DNA of 33,258 nt from an uncultured Prevotella sp. (lineage in GTDB: Bacteria > Bacteroidota > Bacteroidia > Bacteroidales > Bacteroidaceae): positions 1 to 33,258 of the forward strand of contig CAJKQX010000022.1 of NCBI GenBank assembly GCA_905202125.1. Reading direction: 5' to 3'. Positions 25,192-33,258 of the stretch are shown here, in pieces; within the stretch, counting starts at the first letter, position 1, and every line of letters starts with the position of its first letter. The notes below the pieces were generated by a model, which had not been told where the DNA came from, made no database searches, and worked only from the letters and a program-made list of their open reading frames with translations. Made by a program: the position numbers and the translations under genes.

Positions 25192-26489
25192 TGTCGTTCT
25201 GATTTCAAGTATTCGTAGCCTATGCGGCACCGCAGGCAGTACTTGCGGTCGCAATATTGTTTCTTGAGCTGGATGAGAGCCTGACTGTCGCCGGCGTTTT
25301 GCGCTTTCAGTCCGCACTCGTTCCACATGCGCACCACGTTGTTGTCCTCCGGTTGCAGTTGTTCGAGCATGTCCGTGGCACGCCGGCAGAGCCGTTCGTC
25401 ACGTCGATGGCGGCCGTAGGCGAAGAGTGTGGGTATGGCCGTGTTGATGATGAGCAGGTCGATGGAACGGGCTGAGAGATGCTTGGCGTTGTCCTTGCCT
25501 GCCAGTCCGAAGGAGTAGTGCGTGCGCCAGTAGGGCGTGACCGATGTCTGCATGAGAGCCCTCAGGTCGTCGATGGACTCACATTCGGCCATCCGGCTTA
25601 TCGATGCCCTTCGCGAGTGGTAGAGCGAAGCGAGCTGCGCGAGACGTATATGAGGAAAATTCTGAGGTCTCATCCTCAGGAATTTCCATATACTGTGGTC
25701 CATCGGCTGCAACGCGAACTTATTGGCGAGAAACCGATATTCGTTTCTCAGACGGTTGAAATAGTCGTCCTGAAGGGCCGCTTCGCGCCGTCGTTCGGGT
25801 ATCGATTCCGGGCAGAGCAGTCCCGCCTGACCCATGAACAGAGCTTCTATCTGGAACAAGTCGTCGCGGTGGTGTGCGGCATGACGGAGCCAGTTGCCGG
25901 CCGTCCATGTCTCGAAGGCGTCGCCGTTGGTGCCGAATCCGTAGTTGCGGGCCAACGTGATGAAGAATGCGTCCTCCCATGAGCCGTTGCAAATCATGGC
26001 TCGTTGAGCCAGCGCCTCGGTCTTCTGCTCCAGACGTTCGGTCTGCAACGCGCTCATCCACGAGTGGATCATTATGGAGGGAAGGACCGGTATGAGCCTG
26101 TGGCACGGCGGATATCTGTCGGCCGAGAGCAGTTCGTCGTAGTTGGCGGCTACGTCGGCCGGCACGCCGATGACTGTCTGTGTGACGGTATGACCGTTGC
26201 TCGTGGTGACCGTGGCGTCGTCGACAGCCACCACATGGAGTATCACATTGTTGTAGCGCGGGTCCTTGTGATGGCCGTGCGCGAACCATTCCGACGCTTT
26301 GCAGTGTATCTCCACGTTGCCCACCCACAACGTGCCGTCAATCTTCACCTTCGCGTTGAAGAAATCGGGACCGGCATCCGTGTTGTGCAGACCGGTGTCG
26401 ATGACCTCTATTTGCGTGTCTCCGGCAGTAGAGGTGGTGCGAAGCGGAAACAGTTTGTGTTTCCATACATAGTGCAGAAGTTGTTCCAT
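25188..26489 (-). CDS. DUF2851 family protein
   Basis: A 433-residue cytoplasmic protein of a conserved Bacteroidota family with no established function. Recognisable features are the start MEQLLHYVWKHKLF, then TGLHNTDAGPDFFNAKVKIDGTLWVGNVEIH (about 43-73), which resembles the core of a PD-(D/E)XK-like fold: Asp, then VEIH with a following Lys. The middle is helical. The C-terminal YCDRKYCLRCRIGYEYLK has three conserved cysteines. The start is set at 26489 because an ATG 30 bp upstream lies within the likely promoter. It is the first gene of the seven-gene run and is coupled to the thioesterase. The nuclease-like reading is my inference. Confidence 0.88.
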   Translation of the reverse strand: MEQLLHYVWKHKLFPLRTTSTAGDTQIEVIDTGLHNTDAGPDFFNAKVKIDGTLWVGNVEIHCKASEWFAHGHHKDPRYNNVILHVVAVDDATVTTSNGHTVTQTVIGVPADVAANYDELLSADRYPPCHRLIPVLPSIMIHSWMSALQTERLEQKTEALAQRAMICNGSWEDAFFITLARNYGFGTNGDAFETWTAGNWLRHAAHHRDDLFQIEALFMGQAGLLCPESIPERRREAALQDDYFNRLRNEYRFLANKFALQPMDHSIWKFLRMRPQNFPHIRLAQLASLYHSRRASISRMAECESIDDLRALMQTSVTPYWRTHYSFGLAGKDNAKHLSARSIDLLIINTAIPTLFAYGRHRRDERLCRRATDMLEQLQPEDNNVVRMWNECGLKAQNAGDSQALIQLKKQYCDRKYCLRCRIGYEYLKSERQ

Positions 26490-26516
26490 GTTGAGGCTGT
26501 GGTTGTGCAAACTACG

Positions 26517-26524
26517 CAAAGCTA
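26517..26524 (-). promoter_or_regulatory. -7 box upstream of the DUF2851 operon
   Basis: On the minus strand this is TAGCTTTG, a full TAnnTTTG match, 28 bp before the ATG at 26489 and just past the terminator of the previous operon. A partial TAGTTTG follows. No clear -33 TTTG was found, so the call rests on the box and its position. Confidence 0.5.
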
Positions 26525-26527
26525 CAC

Positions 26528-26567
26528 AAAAAATCCCGAACTCGTGGTGTGAGTCCGGGACTTTTTT
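26528..26567 (-). terminator. Intrinsic terminator of the PCMD operon
   Basis: TCCCGAACTC (26534-26543) pairs with GAGTCCGGGA (26551-26560) with one mismatch and a 7-nt loop. The stem is flanked by six A on the left and six T on the right, so it could stop transcription in both directions. It lies about 40 bp beyond the calycin/PCMD gene stop. Confidence 0.85.
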
Positions 26568-26600
26568 GAATTATAAATGATAATTGTGTGTGTCGTGATG

Positions 26601-28187
26601 TTATTTTTTCAGCACCTTGACGGTCTTGCCGTCGGCCTTGCGAATGATGTAAAGACCTTTGGCGTTGGTGTTGTTCACACGCTGACCGTTGACGTTGTAT
26701 ATCTTCACCGCGCTATTGCCGGCAATCGTTTCAGTCTTGCTGATGCCTGTTGTGGCGCCTTTGACGTTGATGGTGTAGACGTTGGTGTCTTTCAGATCGT
26801 TGGATGTCACGGTGACGGTTGCTTTCACACCGCCTTCCACAGCTTCGATTGTTTTGCTGACGTAAGCGCCCTGTCCGTCGGATACGGCGTCGATGTCGGA
26901 TGCCTCGACGGAGCCCTCACCGTTGATAGTGTATTCGTAAGTGTCCTTGTCGAATCCCTCGACATCGCTGCCCTTCACTTTGAGCGAAGCCAACTGAGAG
27001 TTGTAGATGAGTTCGAAATCGTCAACGAAGATCTGGTCGGGCTCGGGAGAACCTTTGATGGCTCCCACACCGGGTTGTGCATTTGTTGATATAGTGACGA
27101 AGATGGCTTTAGCCTGAACGTTTTTCTCAGCGTATGTGGCATAGTCGAACGGCACGGTCAGTTCCTGCCAAGCAAAGTCGTTGCTTTCGATTGTGGCGTT
27201 CTGTGCGCGAGCTGCCACATTGGTGTACTCTTTGTCCATCGGCTCCTGATAACGGGTGCCGTCGGTGAGAGCTGCGCTCATTGTAGCATATATGAAGTCC
27301 TTTTTATCATCAGCGAGTGTTCCCTGTTTGAATTTAGTCCAGAACTTCACAGCATCCGGTTTACCGTTGATGATGGTGTAGAAAGGATCGCCGTTGCCAT
27401 CGACGGCTTCGTTTGACATATCGAGGAATGCGCAGTTTTTAGGGTCTTCCGCTGAAAATCCGGCAGCCTGAAGCTGTCCTGTGGTGAGCGTGCCGTTGGC
27501 AGGAATAGAGCCAAGTGCCAATGCTGAAACAATCTTGACGCTGCTTTTTCCGGTTGAGCCGGGGCGTACATCGTCAGAGATATAAGTATGAGTGTTCTTT
27601 CCGACAACTCCGGCAAGAAATCCGCTTGCGCTCATGAAAGAGTGCCAGGAGTTGGGCTCATCGCTCTCGTAAGTATCCTTACCGCTTTTGACTGTTGCTT
27701 TGTGGAACAACTCGAAGTCGGAGTTGGGGATCTGATAGCCGCCGTTGCCGAACACCACTTTGATGGTCATGCTCATGAAACTGATGTTGATGACGGTATA
27801 GAATTTATCGCCGCGTATCTCGCCGGCCATGTTGATGGGCACATTCTTAAGAGTTGAGGCGAGCCACCAGGGACTTACGTCAGGATCGCCTTCCTGAATA
27901 TCTATGTTCTGTTTGGTCTGCAACGATACCATGCCGTCCTTTTCTGTGGCGTTCACGTTATCCAATATAATGGTACCAACAGGCATTGCGTCTGTTCCCA
28001 ATGTGAGGATAAAGTTTTTCAGAGCAAGTTTGTAAGAGCCGTCAGCGTTTTTGTCAACGGTGATGGTTGTTTCGCTCGGGACAGCTGCGTTGCCGTCGAT
28101 GGACACATTCAGCACATCCTTGTAATCGGTTGCGGATATGGTCAGAGCCATGAGCGCAACCGCTAATGAAGTAAGCAATCTTTTCAT
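26601..28187 (-). CDS. Secreted protein with calycin-like and PCMD-like domains
   Basis: A 528-residue exported protein with signal peptide ending about LTISA (19). Residues about 20-150 resemble the Bacteroidota calycin-like beta-barrel domain (YKLALKNFILTLG, VGTIILDNV). About 150-395 resembles the PCMD (putative carbohydrate metabolism) domain: IPNSDFELFH, NSWHSF, FWTKFKQGT, DFIYATMSA, WQELTVPFDY and DQIFVDDFELIY. An Ig-like stretch (about 395-470) precedes a Por/T9SS-like tail (VKIYNVNGQRV, AKGLYIIRKADGKTVKVLKK). It is the last gene of a three-gene operon, after a lipoprotein with a PCMD domain and a beta-barrel protein. No catalytic motif is visible. Surface display by T9SS is inferred from the tail only. 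Confidence 0.8.
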   Translation of the reverse strand: MKRLLTSLAVALMALTISATDYKDVLNVSIDGNAAVPSETTITVDKNADGSYKLALKNFILTLGTDAMPVGTIILDNVNATEKDGMVSLQTKQNIDIQEGDPDVSPWWLASTLKNVPINMAGEIRGDKFYTVINISFMSMTIKVVFGNGGYQIPNSDFELFHKATVKSGKDTYESDEPNSWHSFMSASGFLAGVVGKNTHTYISDDVRPGSTGKSSVKIVSALALGSIPANGTLTTGQLQAAGFSAEDPKNCAFLDMSNEAVDGNGDPFYTIINGKPDAVKFWTKFKQGTLADDKKDFIYATMSAALTDGTRYQEPMDKEYTNVAARAQNATIESNDFAWQELTVPFDYATYAEKNVQAKAIFVTISTNAQPGVGAIKGSPEPDQIFVDDFELIYNSQLASLKVKGSDVEGFDKDTYEYTINGEGSVEASDIDAVSDGQGAYVSKTIEAVEGGVKATVTVTSNDLKDTNVYTINVKGATTGISKTETIAGNSAVKIYNVNGQRVNNTNAKGLYIIRKADGKTVKVLKK

Positions 28188-28214
28188 TTTTTCCTTTCTT
28201 TTTGATTATTTGTC

Positions 28215-28979
28215 TTATAATTTATATGTAATACCTATTGTTCCGTAAATCGGGTACATTGTCTGTTCGATGGTCTTGAAATTGCGTTTGAACACGCCTG
28301 TCAGTCCCCATGCTATGTCGAGATATCCTCCCACGCGGTTGTGGAAATACCAGTCCACGCCCGCATCGAGGCCGAACTGCCATTTGCGCATGTCGTCCGA
28401 GAAATCGTATGTGCCGCGCGAAGCCTCGTCAGTGCCCATCTCCACCTTAGTGCCTGTGGGGTCGCCCACGCGCAGATATCCGTCGTAGGCATATCCCGAG
28501 AACTTGTTGGACGTGAGATACGAGAAATACGGACCCATCTTCAGTCTCACTTTCGGACTTATGTCGTATGTGGCCTGCAAGGGCAGTGTGAGCATCCATT
28601 CCTCCACCTCGGTCACCACCTGTCCGGTGAACACGCCGTTGAGTGTCTCGCTGCCCTGACGCATCTCCATCTTGTAGTTTTTCACTCTCGCGTCGGTGCT
28701 CATGCCTTTGCTTTCGAGATGGAAGCCGGCCATCAGTCCCCATCCGCCTTTGATGGGTTTGTAGGCATCGAGTGCGAAGGTGGTGTTCACCTTGATAGTG
28801 TATCTGGACAGTGAGCGGATGGTCTCGGGCATGCCGATGGGTGCTGTGCCGCCGAGGTTGTAGCCCAGTCGGGCGTAGTATGTGAGATTGTCGAAAATGC
28901 CTTCGCACCGTGCCGGCACCGTGCCGACGGCGAGCAAGAGCATTGACGCCATGATTTTGTTTCTGATATTCATTGTCAT
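28215..28979 (-). CDS. Outer-membrane beta-barrel protein
   Basis: A 254-residue protein. The start at MTMNIRNK makes an ATGA overlap with the upstream PCMD lipoprotein; an ATG two codons later is also usable. A signal peptide ends around PARCEG. The rest alternates polar and hydrophobic residues in amphipathic strands (YYARLGYNLGG, WGLMAGFHLESKGM, WMLTLPLQATYDIS, VRLKMGPYFSYL, WQFGLDAGVDWYF) and ends TIGITYKL, a typical barrel C-terminus. The pattern and length match the outer-membrane beta-barrel (porin-like, OmpW/PorT-type) domain families of Bacteroidota. It lies between two PCMD-type genes and may anchor or export them, which is inference. Confidence 0.85.
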   Translation of the reverse strand: MTMNIRNKIMASMLLLAVGTVPARCEGIFDNLTYYARLGYNLGGTAPIGMPETIRSLSRYTIKVNTTFALDAYKPIKGGWGLMAGFHLESKGMSTDARVKNYKMEMRQGSETLNGVFTGQVVTEVEEWMLTLPLQATYDISPKVRLKMGPYFSYLTSNKFSGYAYDGYLRVGDPTGTKVEMGTDEASRGTYDFSDDMRKWQFGLDAGVDWYFHNRVGGYLDIAWGLTGVFKRNFKTIEQTMYPIYGTIGITYKL

Positions 28980-30133
28980 TCTATTTTTGCGCAAACGATT
29001 CTTACTTTGTCCACCATCATCCGGCTGCCTATGGCACCCTGAAACGATGCTCCCTCTATGCTCGATGTGAATACCACGGCGAGGTTGTAGCCGTAGTTGT
29101 CGAGGCGGTCTTGGTCGAGTTCCTCATTGTAGTCGAACAGCAGTTCGAACTTGGTCCATTGGTCGGTGACGGCCACTTGGTCGAGACGCGCCATGCCCAC
29201 TATCTGCTTGCTCGACAGCACGTTGTCGCCGTAGAGCACCACAGGATGGCCCTCGTCGTCGGTGTTGCGATATATCACGGCGTAGATGTCGCCCGTGTCA
29301 GTGCGTCCCGGCACCGGTTTGCCTTTGACATCCTGGAATGTTTCGCCCGGAGTGTACTTGTAATAACCCATGAACTTGACGGGCCTGCGATCGATGGGCA
29401 GACCGAATCGGGTGGCTTTCATCGCTCCGCCGGGCATGATGGCCTGTGTGGCGTCAAAGCTTCCGAGAAACAGGTTGCCCGCTGCCAGACGCATATTCTT
29501 CAATGCTCCGAAGGCACCTGTGTCGCGTGTGGTGAGCTGCACGGCCGCACCGTCCAGACCGTCGGCTACCGGCACCGACGGATACTCGTCGGGCTTGGCG
29601 CTGCTCTTGCTTATGGCGAATCCGGGGTTGCCTGTGGCCCAGTTGCTGTCGTCGCCATCGCTGCCGGTGTCGTCCCATATATAATATTGCTGACGGGCAT
29701 TGAGCTTGTAGCTTTCGAAATCATAGTAGATGGTATCGTTGACCGTGCGTGTCTGTATCTCCACCGACACGAGATAGTCGCGCGTCCACTTGCCGTCCTC
29801 GGAAGTGACCGTGTATCTCACCGGTCCGTGCGAGAAATCGTGTACTGATCCGTTGGCCGGCGTTATCGTGGCGCCCCCGGTGATGCGGAAGCGTGGCGCG
29901 AGAGCCGTGAGGTCCGTTTCCTTGCGCACCTTGAAATTTATGGCGTTGACATTGTACAGCACCTTGATCAGCGAGTCCGATTTGTTGAAAAACATATCCT
30001 CGGGCACGTCGGCATGGATGTAAGCCTCCTCTATGTCACATTCGCTGTTGAGCGGCTCGTCTTTGAAACAAGATGTCATCGTCCCGGCGGATATGGTAGC
30101 TATTATCAATGATAAAATGTATTGTCGTTTCAT
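28976..30133 (-). CDS. PCMD domain lipoprotein
   Basis: A 385-residue lipoprotein with lipobox TMTSC and Cys22. Residues about 30-125 form a beta-rich N-terminal region, probably Ig-like (DFSHGPVRYTVTSEDGKWTRDYLVSV). About 135-385 is a PCMD domain (putative carbohydrate metabolism; ConA-like fold): YYDFESYKL, NWATGNPGF, FMGYYKYTPGETF, DIYAVIYRNTD, WTKFELLFDY, NLAVVFTSSIEGASFQGAIGSRMMVDKVRIV. This is the promoter-proximal gene of its operon and is translationally coupled to the beta-barrel gene. The domain name reflects context in databases; no reaction has been assigned. Surface localisation is likely but not proven. Confidence 0.9.
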   Translation of the reverse strand: MKRQYILSLIIATISAGTMTSCFKDEPLNSECDIEEAYIHADVPEDMFFNKSDSLIKVLYNVNAINFKVRKETDLTALAPRFRITGGATITPANGSVHDFSHGPVRYTVTSEDGKWTRDYLVSVEIQTRTVNDTIYYDFESYKLNARQQYYIWDDTGSDGDDSNWATGNPGFAISKSSAKPDEYPSVPVADGLDGAAVQLTTRDTGAFGALKNMRLAAGNLFLGSFDATQAIMPGGAMKATRFGLPIDRRPVKFMGYYKYTPGETFQDVKGKPVPGRTDTGDIYAVIYRNTDDEGHPVVLYGDNVLSSKQIVGMARLDQVAVTDQWTKFELLFDYNEELDQDRLDNYGYNLAVVFTSSIEGASFQGAIGSRMMVDKVRIVCAKIE

Positions 30134-30154
30134 TTTGAATGAGTAAAAACGGCG

Positions 30155-30188
30155 TAAAATTACGCAAAAAACTTATTACGGCCAAAAA
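30155..30188 (-). promoter_or_regulatory. Probable promoter of the PCMD operon
   Basis: On the minus strand TTTTTG (30188-30183) and TAATTTTA (30162-30155) are separated by 20 bp. They match the Bacteroidota -33 and -7 boxes except for the last base of the -7. The start codon is about 22 bp downstream. Confidence 0.45.
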
Positions 30189-30256
30189 TTTTTGTAAAAT
30201 ATGTTTTTTTTTGGTTTATAAGTAACGATTATGGGCACAAAACGATAATTAATTAA

Positions 30257-30264
30257 TACCTTTG
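30257..30264 (+). promoter_or_regulatory. -7 box upstream of dapB
   Basis: TACCTTTG is a perfect TAnnTTTG match, ending 24 bp before the dapB ATG at 30289. The -33 region is not clearly recognisable. The 155-bp gap between the divergent PCMD operon and dapB holds both promoters. Confidence 0.6.
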
Positions 30265-30288
30265 CACGATTATAAATTATTAGAAGAC

Positions 30289-31044
30289 ATGAAAATAGCA
30301 TTGATAGGATACGGCAAGATGGGCCACATGATTGAGTCCATCGCCACGGCTCGCGGACACGAGATAGTGAGCATCATTGACATAGACAACCCCGAGGACT
30401 TTGACAGCGAGGCGTTCGCTTCGGCCGATGTGGCCATCGAGTTCACCTCGCCCACGGCAGCCTACGGCAATTACCTGAAGGCCTTCGCCCACGGTGTGAA
30501 GGTGGTGAGCGGTTCCACGGGATGGATGAAAGAGCATGCCGACGATGTGCGCCGTATGTGCGAGGAGGAAGGCAAGACCCTCTTCTGGGCCAGCAATTTC
30601 TCTGTGGGAGTGGCCATATTCTCGGCCGTCAACAAGTATCTGGCCAAGATAATGAACGGTTTCGCCCAGTACGATGTGCGTATGGTGGAGACCCACCACG
30701 TGCACAAGCTCGACGCGCCGTCGGGCACGGCCATCACGCTGGCCGAGGATATCGTCCGTGGTCTCGACCGCAAGCACGACTGGACTAAGGGTGAGCAGCA
30801 TGCGGCCGACGGAACTGTCAGCGGCACCAACGATGTGCAGCCCGACCTCCTGCCCATAGAGAGCATACGCCGCGACGAGGTGCCCGGCATCCACAGCATA
30901 ATCTACAACAGCCCGGCCGACGCCATCACCATCACCCACGATGCCCATTCGCGCGAGGGATTCGCATTGGGTGCCGTGCTCGCAGCCGAATACACCGTCG
31001 GCCACAGCGGACTGCTCACCATCGACGATATGTTCAAGTTCTGA
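30289..31044 (+). CDS. dapB: 4-hydroxy-tetrahydrodipicolinate reductase
   Basis: A 251-residue cytoplasmic NAD(P)H-dependent reductase of the diaminopimelate/lysine pathway. The start MKIALIGYGKMG places the dinucleotide-binding GxGxxG at the N-terminus. A longer ORF start at 30262 lies inside the -7 box and is rejected. The later VETHHVHKLDAPSGTA is the DapB substrate and catalytic signature (His pair, Lys and SGTA). The C-terminus contains DAHSREGFALGAV. The length is near the normal 245-275. It is first in a three-gene plus-strand run with lepB 48 bp downstream. Confidence 0.96.
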   Translation: MKIALIGYGKMGHMIESIATARGHEIVSIIDIDNPEDFDSEAFASADVAIEFTSPTAAYGNYLKAFAHGVKVVSGSTGWMKEHADDVRRMCEEEGKTLFWASNFSVGVAIFSAVNKYLAKIMNGFAQYDVRMVETHHVHKLDAPSGTAITLAEDIVRGLDRKHDWTKGEQHAADGTVSGTNDVQPDLLPIESIRRDEVPGIHSIIYNSPADAITITHDAHSREGFALGAVLAAEYTVGHSGLLTIDDMFKF

Positions 31045-31092
31045 TGCGCGGCCAAATGTTGCGCCTGATGTAATTGAAAAAACAATACGACA

Positions 31093-32544
31093 ATGATAGA
31101 CAAGACAAAAGCTAAAATCAATATGAAGGTGCAGTGGGCCAAGTTTGCGGTCGTCACTGTGCTGTATCTCGCATTCCTGATATGGGTAAGCAGTTGGTGG
31201 GGACTGTTGGTACTGCCGTTCATCTTCGACGTGTACATCACCAAGAAGATACGCTGGCAGTGGTGGCGCGACGCCGAGACACCGGTTCGCGTGGTGATGT
31301 CGTGGGTCGATGCCCTCGTCTTTGCCCTTGTGGCCGTGTATTTCATCAATCTGTTCTTCTTTCAGAACTATGTCATTCCATCAAGCTCATTGGAAAAATC
31401 GTTGCTCACGGGCGACTATCTCTTCGTGAGCAAGATGAGCTACGGTCCGCGCAAGCCCAACACACCGCTCACCATGCCCCTCACGCAGCACACCATGCCC
31501 GTCTTCGGCTGCAAGTCGTACGTGGAATGGCCGCAGTGGGGATACGAGCGCGCCAAAGGATTCGGCAATGTCAAGGTCAATGATATCGTGGTGTTCAACT
31601 ATCCGGCGGGCGATACCCTCTGCACTGCCGACCAGTGGCAGGCGCAGGATTTCTATCAGATGGTCTACTCCTTCGGACAGCAGATCTACGAGGAACAGTA
31701 TCCCGAGCCGGTGGATGTACGCACGCTCAACAAGGCACAACAGCTCGAGTATTTCGACAATATCTACGCCATCGGCCGCCGCTACATCGCCAACTCGCCG
31801 CAGCTTTACGGCAATGTGATATCAAGACCTGTGGACCGCCGCGAGAACTACGTGAAGCGTTGCGTGGGACTGCCGGGACAGACGCTGCAAATCAAGAACC
31901 GCATCGTCTATCTCGACGGCAAGGCCAACAAGGAGCCGGACAATGTGCAGTACACTTACTACGTGAAGCTGCGCAAACCGATGCCCGAAGAACTGATGCG
32001 CGAGGTGGGCATCTCGATGGAGGATCTGGCCTCCCTCAACGAGCGCGGATACCTGCCGCTCACAGCCGAAGCCGTCAAGACGCTCAACCGCCATCGCGAC
32101 GTGGTGGAGAGCATCACCATCAACAACGACGCCACCACAAGCGACATCTATCCGCTCAACGGCGCCACGGGATGGACACGCGACAACTATGGTCCGGTAT
32201 GGATACCCAAGAAGGGTGCCACCATCGACCTGACACTCGACAACATAGCCATCTACGAACGGCCCATCCGTGTGTATGAGGGTCACGACCTCAAGATCAC
32301 CAACGGCCAGATATATATCGACGGACGCCTGGCCCAAAAGTACACCTTCGCCATGGACTACTACTGGATGATGGGCGACAACCGCCACAACTCGCTCGAC
32401 TCGCGCTACTGGGGTTTCGTGCCCGAGGATCATATCGTGGGCAAACCCATCTTCATCTGGTGGTCGAGAGACAACGACCGTCCTGCCTTCTCCGGAGGCA
32501 TACGGTGGAACCGTCTGTTCCGATTCGTGGATAATATAAAATAA
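31093..32544 (+). CDS. lepB: Signal peptidase I
   Basis: A 483-residue membrane protease that removes signal peptides. Membrane segments lie at about 15-47 (one or two passes) and 69-90. The active-site region follows: IPSSSLEKSLLTGD (95-108), with Ser99 in the position of the catalytic Ser of IPSGSM. Then come the general-base Lys255 in YVKRCVGLPGQ and the C-terminal MGDNRHNSLDSRYWG signature. The long insertion between the Ser and Lys boxes makes it larger than E. coli LepB, as is usual in Bacteroidota. A second in-frame ATG lies 30 bp inside. The many secreted products in this window depend on this type of enzyme, but the operon itself is housekeeping. Confidence 0.95.
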   Translation: MIDKTKAKINMKVQWAKFAVVTVLYLAFLIWVSSWWGLLVLPFIFDVYITKKIRWQWWRDAETPVRVVMSWVDALVFALVAVYFINLFFFQNYVIPSSSLEKSLLTGDYLFVSKMSYGPRKPNTPLTMPLTQHTMPVFGCKSYVEWPQWGYERAKGFGNVKVNDIVVFNYPAGDTLCTADQWQAQDFYQMVYSFGQQIYEEQYPEPVDVRTLNKAQQLEYFDNIYAIGRRYIANSPQLYGNVISRPVDRRENYVKRCVGLPGQTLQIKNRIVYLDGKANKEPDNVQYTYYVKLRKPMPEELMREVGISMEDLASLNERGYLPLTAEAVKTLNRHRDVVESITINNDATTSDIYPLNGATGWTRDNYGPVWIPKKGATIDLTLDNIAIYERPIRVYEGHDLKITNGQIYIDGRLAQKYTFAMDYYWMMGDNRHNSLDSRYWGFVPEDHIVGKPIFIWWSRDNDRPAFSGGIRWNRLFRFVDNIK

Positions 32545-32562
32545 GGTGACGGCCATCACGCA

Positions 32563-33171
32563 ATGAGAAGAGCTTTGCTTTCGTCCGCTTATTTCGGTCC
32601 GGTGCAGTGGTATCAGAAACTGCACCGCTACGACCGTTGTACCATCGAACGTCACGACAACTACGTGAAGCAGACCTACCGCAACCGTTGCGTGATAGCC
32701 ACCGCCAACGGGCCGCAGACGCTCACCGTACCCATCGAGCGATACGACGGCGACAAGTGCCCCATGCGTGACATACGTATCAGCGACCACGGCTCGTGGC
32801 GCCATCTCCACCGTAACGCGCTCGTGTCGGCCTACGGCGAGAGTCCGTTCTTCGATTATTATGCTGACGATGTGCTGCCCTTCTTCGAGCGAAGATGGAC
32901 ATATCTCTTCGATTTCAACATGGAGATAATGTCCACGATGTGTTCGCTGCTCGACATCGAGCCCACGGTGGACGCCTCCGACGAGTATCTCACCGATGCC
33001 GATGCCGACGACTATCGCGACGCCATACGCCCCAAACATCCGCTCGACGACCCGTCGTTCGAGCCACGTCCGTACTATCAGGTGTATGCCCTGCGCCACG
33101 GCTTTTTGCCAAACATCAGCATTCTCGACCTCCTGTTCAACGAGGGACCCGAGAGTGTGCTCTATCTCTGA
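32563..33171 (+). CDS. WbqC family protein
   Basis: A 202-residue protein matching the WbqC-like family: an N-terminal LLSSAYFGPVQWYQKLHRYD, then YVKQTYRNRCVIATANGPQTLTVPIER, WRHLHRNALVSAYGESPFFDYY and a C-terminal YYQVYALRHGFLPNISILDLLFNEGPES. Relatives are found in polysaccharide loci and in conserved Bacteroidota operons; the activity is not established. It starts 18 bp after lepB, so cotranscription is likely. A CGGTTCAT/ATGAACCG hairpin follows at 33188-33210 without a T-tract. Confidence 0.88.
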   Translation: MRRALLSSAYFGPVQWYQKLHRYDRCTIERHDNYVKQTYRNRCVIATANGPQTLTVPIERYDGDKCPMRDIRISDHGSWRHLHRNALVSAYGESPFFDYYADDVLPFFERRWTYLFDFNMEIMSTMCSLLDIEPTVDASDEYLTDADADDYRDAIRPKHPLDDPSFEPRPYYQVYALRHGFLPNISILDLLFNEGPESVLYL

Positions 33172-33188
33172 GAACGAGATTTTTCACC

Positions 33189-33258
33189 GGTTCATTCGGA
33201 TTATGAACCGAAAATAAATGATAATCAATGTATTTCGGTGTAGGGCCGCAACCTGTTG
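33189..33258 (-). repeat. 70-bp inverted copy of 471-540
   Basis: The reverse complement matches 471-540 at about 65 of 70 bases. It includes the perfect inverted pair CGGTTCAT (33188-33195) and ATGAACCG (33203-33210) and runs into the start of a REP-like element. It is truncated by the window end. Confidence 0.8.
33240..33258. repeat. REP/BIME-like element C, truncated by window end
   Basis: GTAGGGCCGCAACCTGTTG is identical to the first 19 bases of element B and to the reverse of the outer end of element A. Only this end is visible. Confidence 0.7.

Noticed and set aside
31822..33099. 425-codon ORF antisense to lepB and the WbqC-like gene
   Set aside because: It spans two recognised genes and their gap, without any recognisable motif. 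It is a shadow frame.
33188..33215. Hairpin after the WbqC-like gene as an intrinsic terminator
   Set aside because: The stem is good but it is followed by AAAATAAATG rather than a T-tract, and the hairpin belongs to a dispersed repeat.

Overview
The window reads as chromosomal DNA of a gut-type Bacteroidota (order Bacteroidales; a Muribaculaceae-like genus is my best guess but is inference). The support is a SusC/SusD pair, a C10 (streptopain-type) peptidase, PCMD and calycin-like surface proteins, DUF2851, a long-insert LepB, several proteins with Por/T9SS-like C-terminal tails, and -7 boxes of the Bacteroidota form TAnnTTTG. No tRNA, rRNA, CRISPR array, transposase, integrase or phage gene was seen.

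Layout. (1) 1-654: no gene. It holds one arm of a long inverted repeat (1-396), a REP/BIME-like element (397-489), a short repeat shared with the far end of the window, and a terminator. (2) 655-13172, all minus strand, transcribed in the order GLUG beta-helix surface protein, SusC, SusD, terminator, C10 peptidase. This is a surface uptake locus with a protease and no glycosidase. (3) 13173-14543: no gene. It holds the second arm of the inverted repeat (13613-14011), a second REP-like element (14143-14279) and a promoter. (4) 14544-19094, plus strand: a secreted GH78-like alpha-L-rhamnosidase followed 18 bp later by a secreted protein with two LamG-like domains, then a terminator shared with the convergent genes.

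(5) 19233-26489, minus strand, a tightly packed seven-gene run transcribed in the order DUF2851, acyl-CoA thioesterase, dprA, dusB, secreted CE1-type esterase, THUMP-like methyltransferase, AraC regulator. It mixes RNA and DNA metabolism with one exported esterase. (6) 26601-30133, minus strand: a three-gene envelope operon (PCMD lipoprotein, outer-membrane beta-barrel, calycin/PCMD protein) with its own promoter and terminator. (7) 30289-33171, plus strand: dapB, lepB, wbqC-like, divergent from the previous operon. (8) 33172-33258: the start of a third REP-like element, cut by the window end.

How it fits together. Regions 2, 4 and 6 are all envelope or export systems. Five proteins end in a similar sorting-type tail, and two of these also share a beta-rich module before it. 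The most unusual DNA signal is the pair of roughly 400-bp inverted repeat arms flanking the 13-kb SusCD/peptidase locus. Each arm carries three tandem 22-23 bp palindromic units that are far better conserved than the rest of the arm. All alignments and counts here were made by eye.
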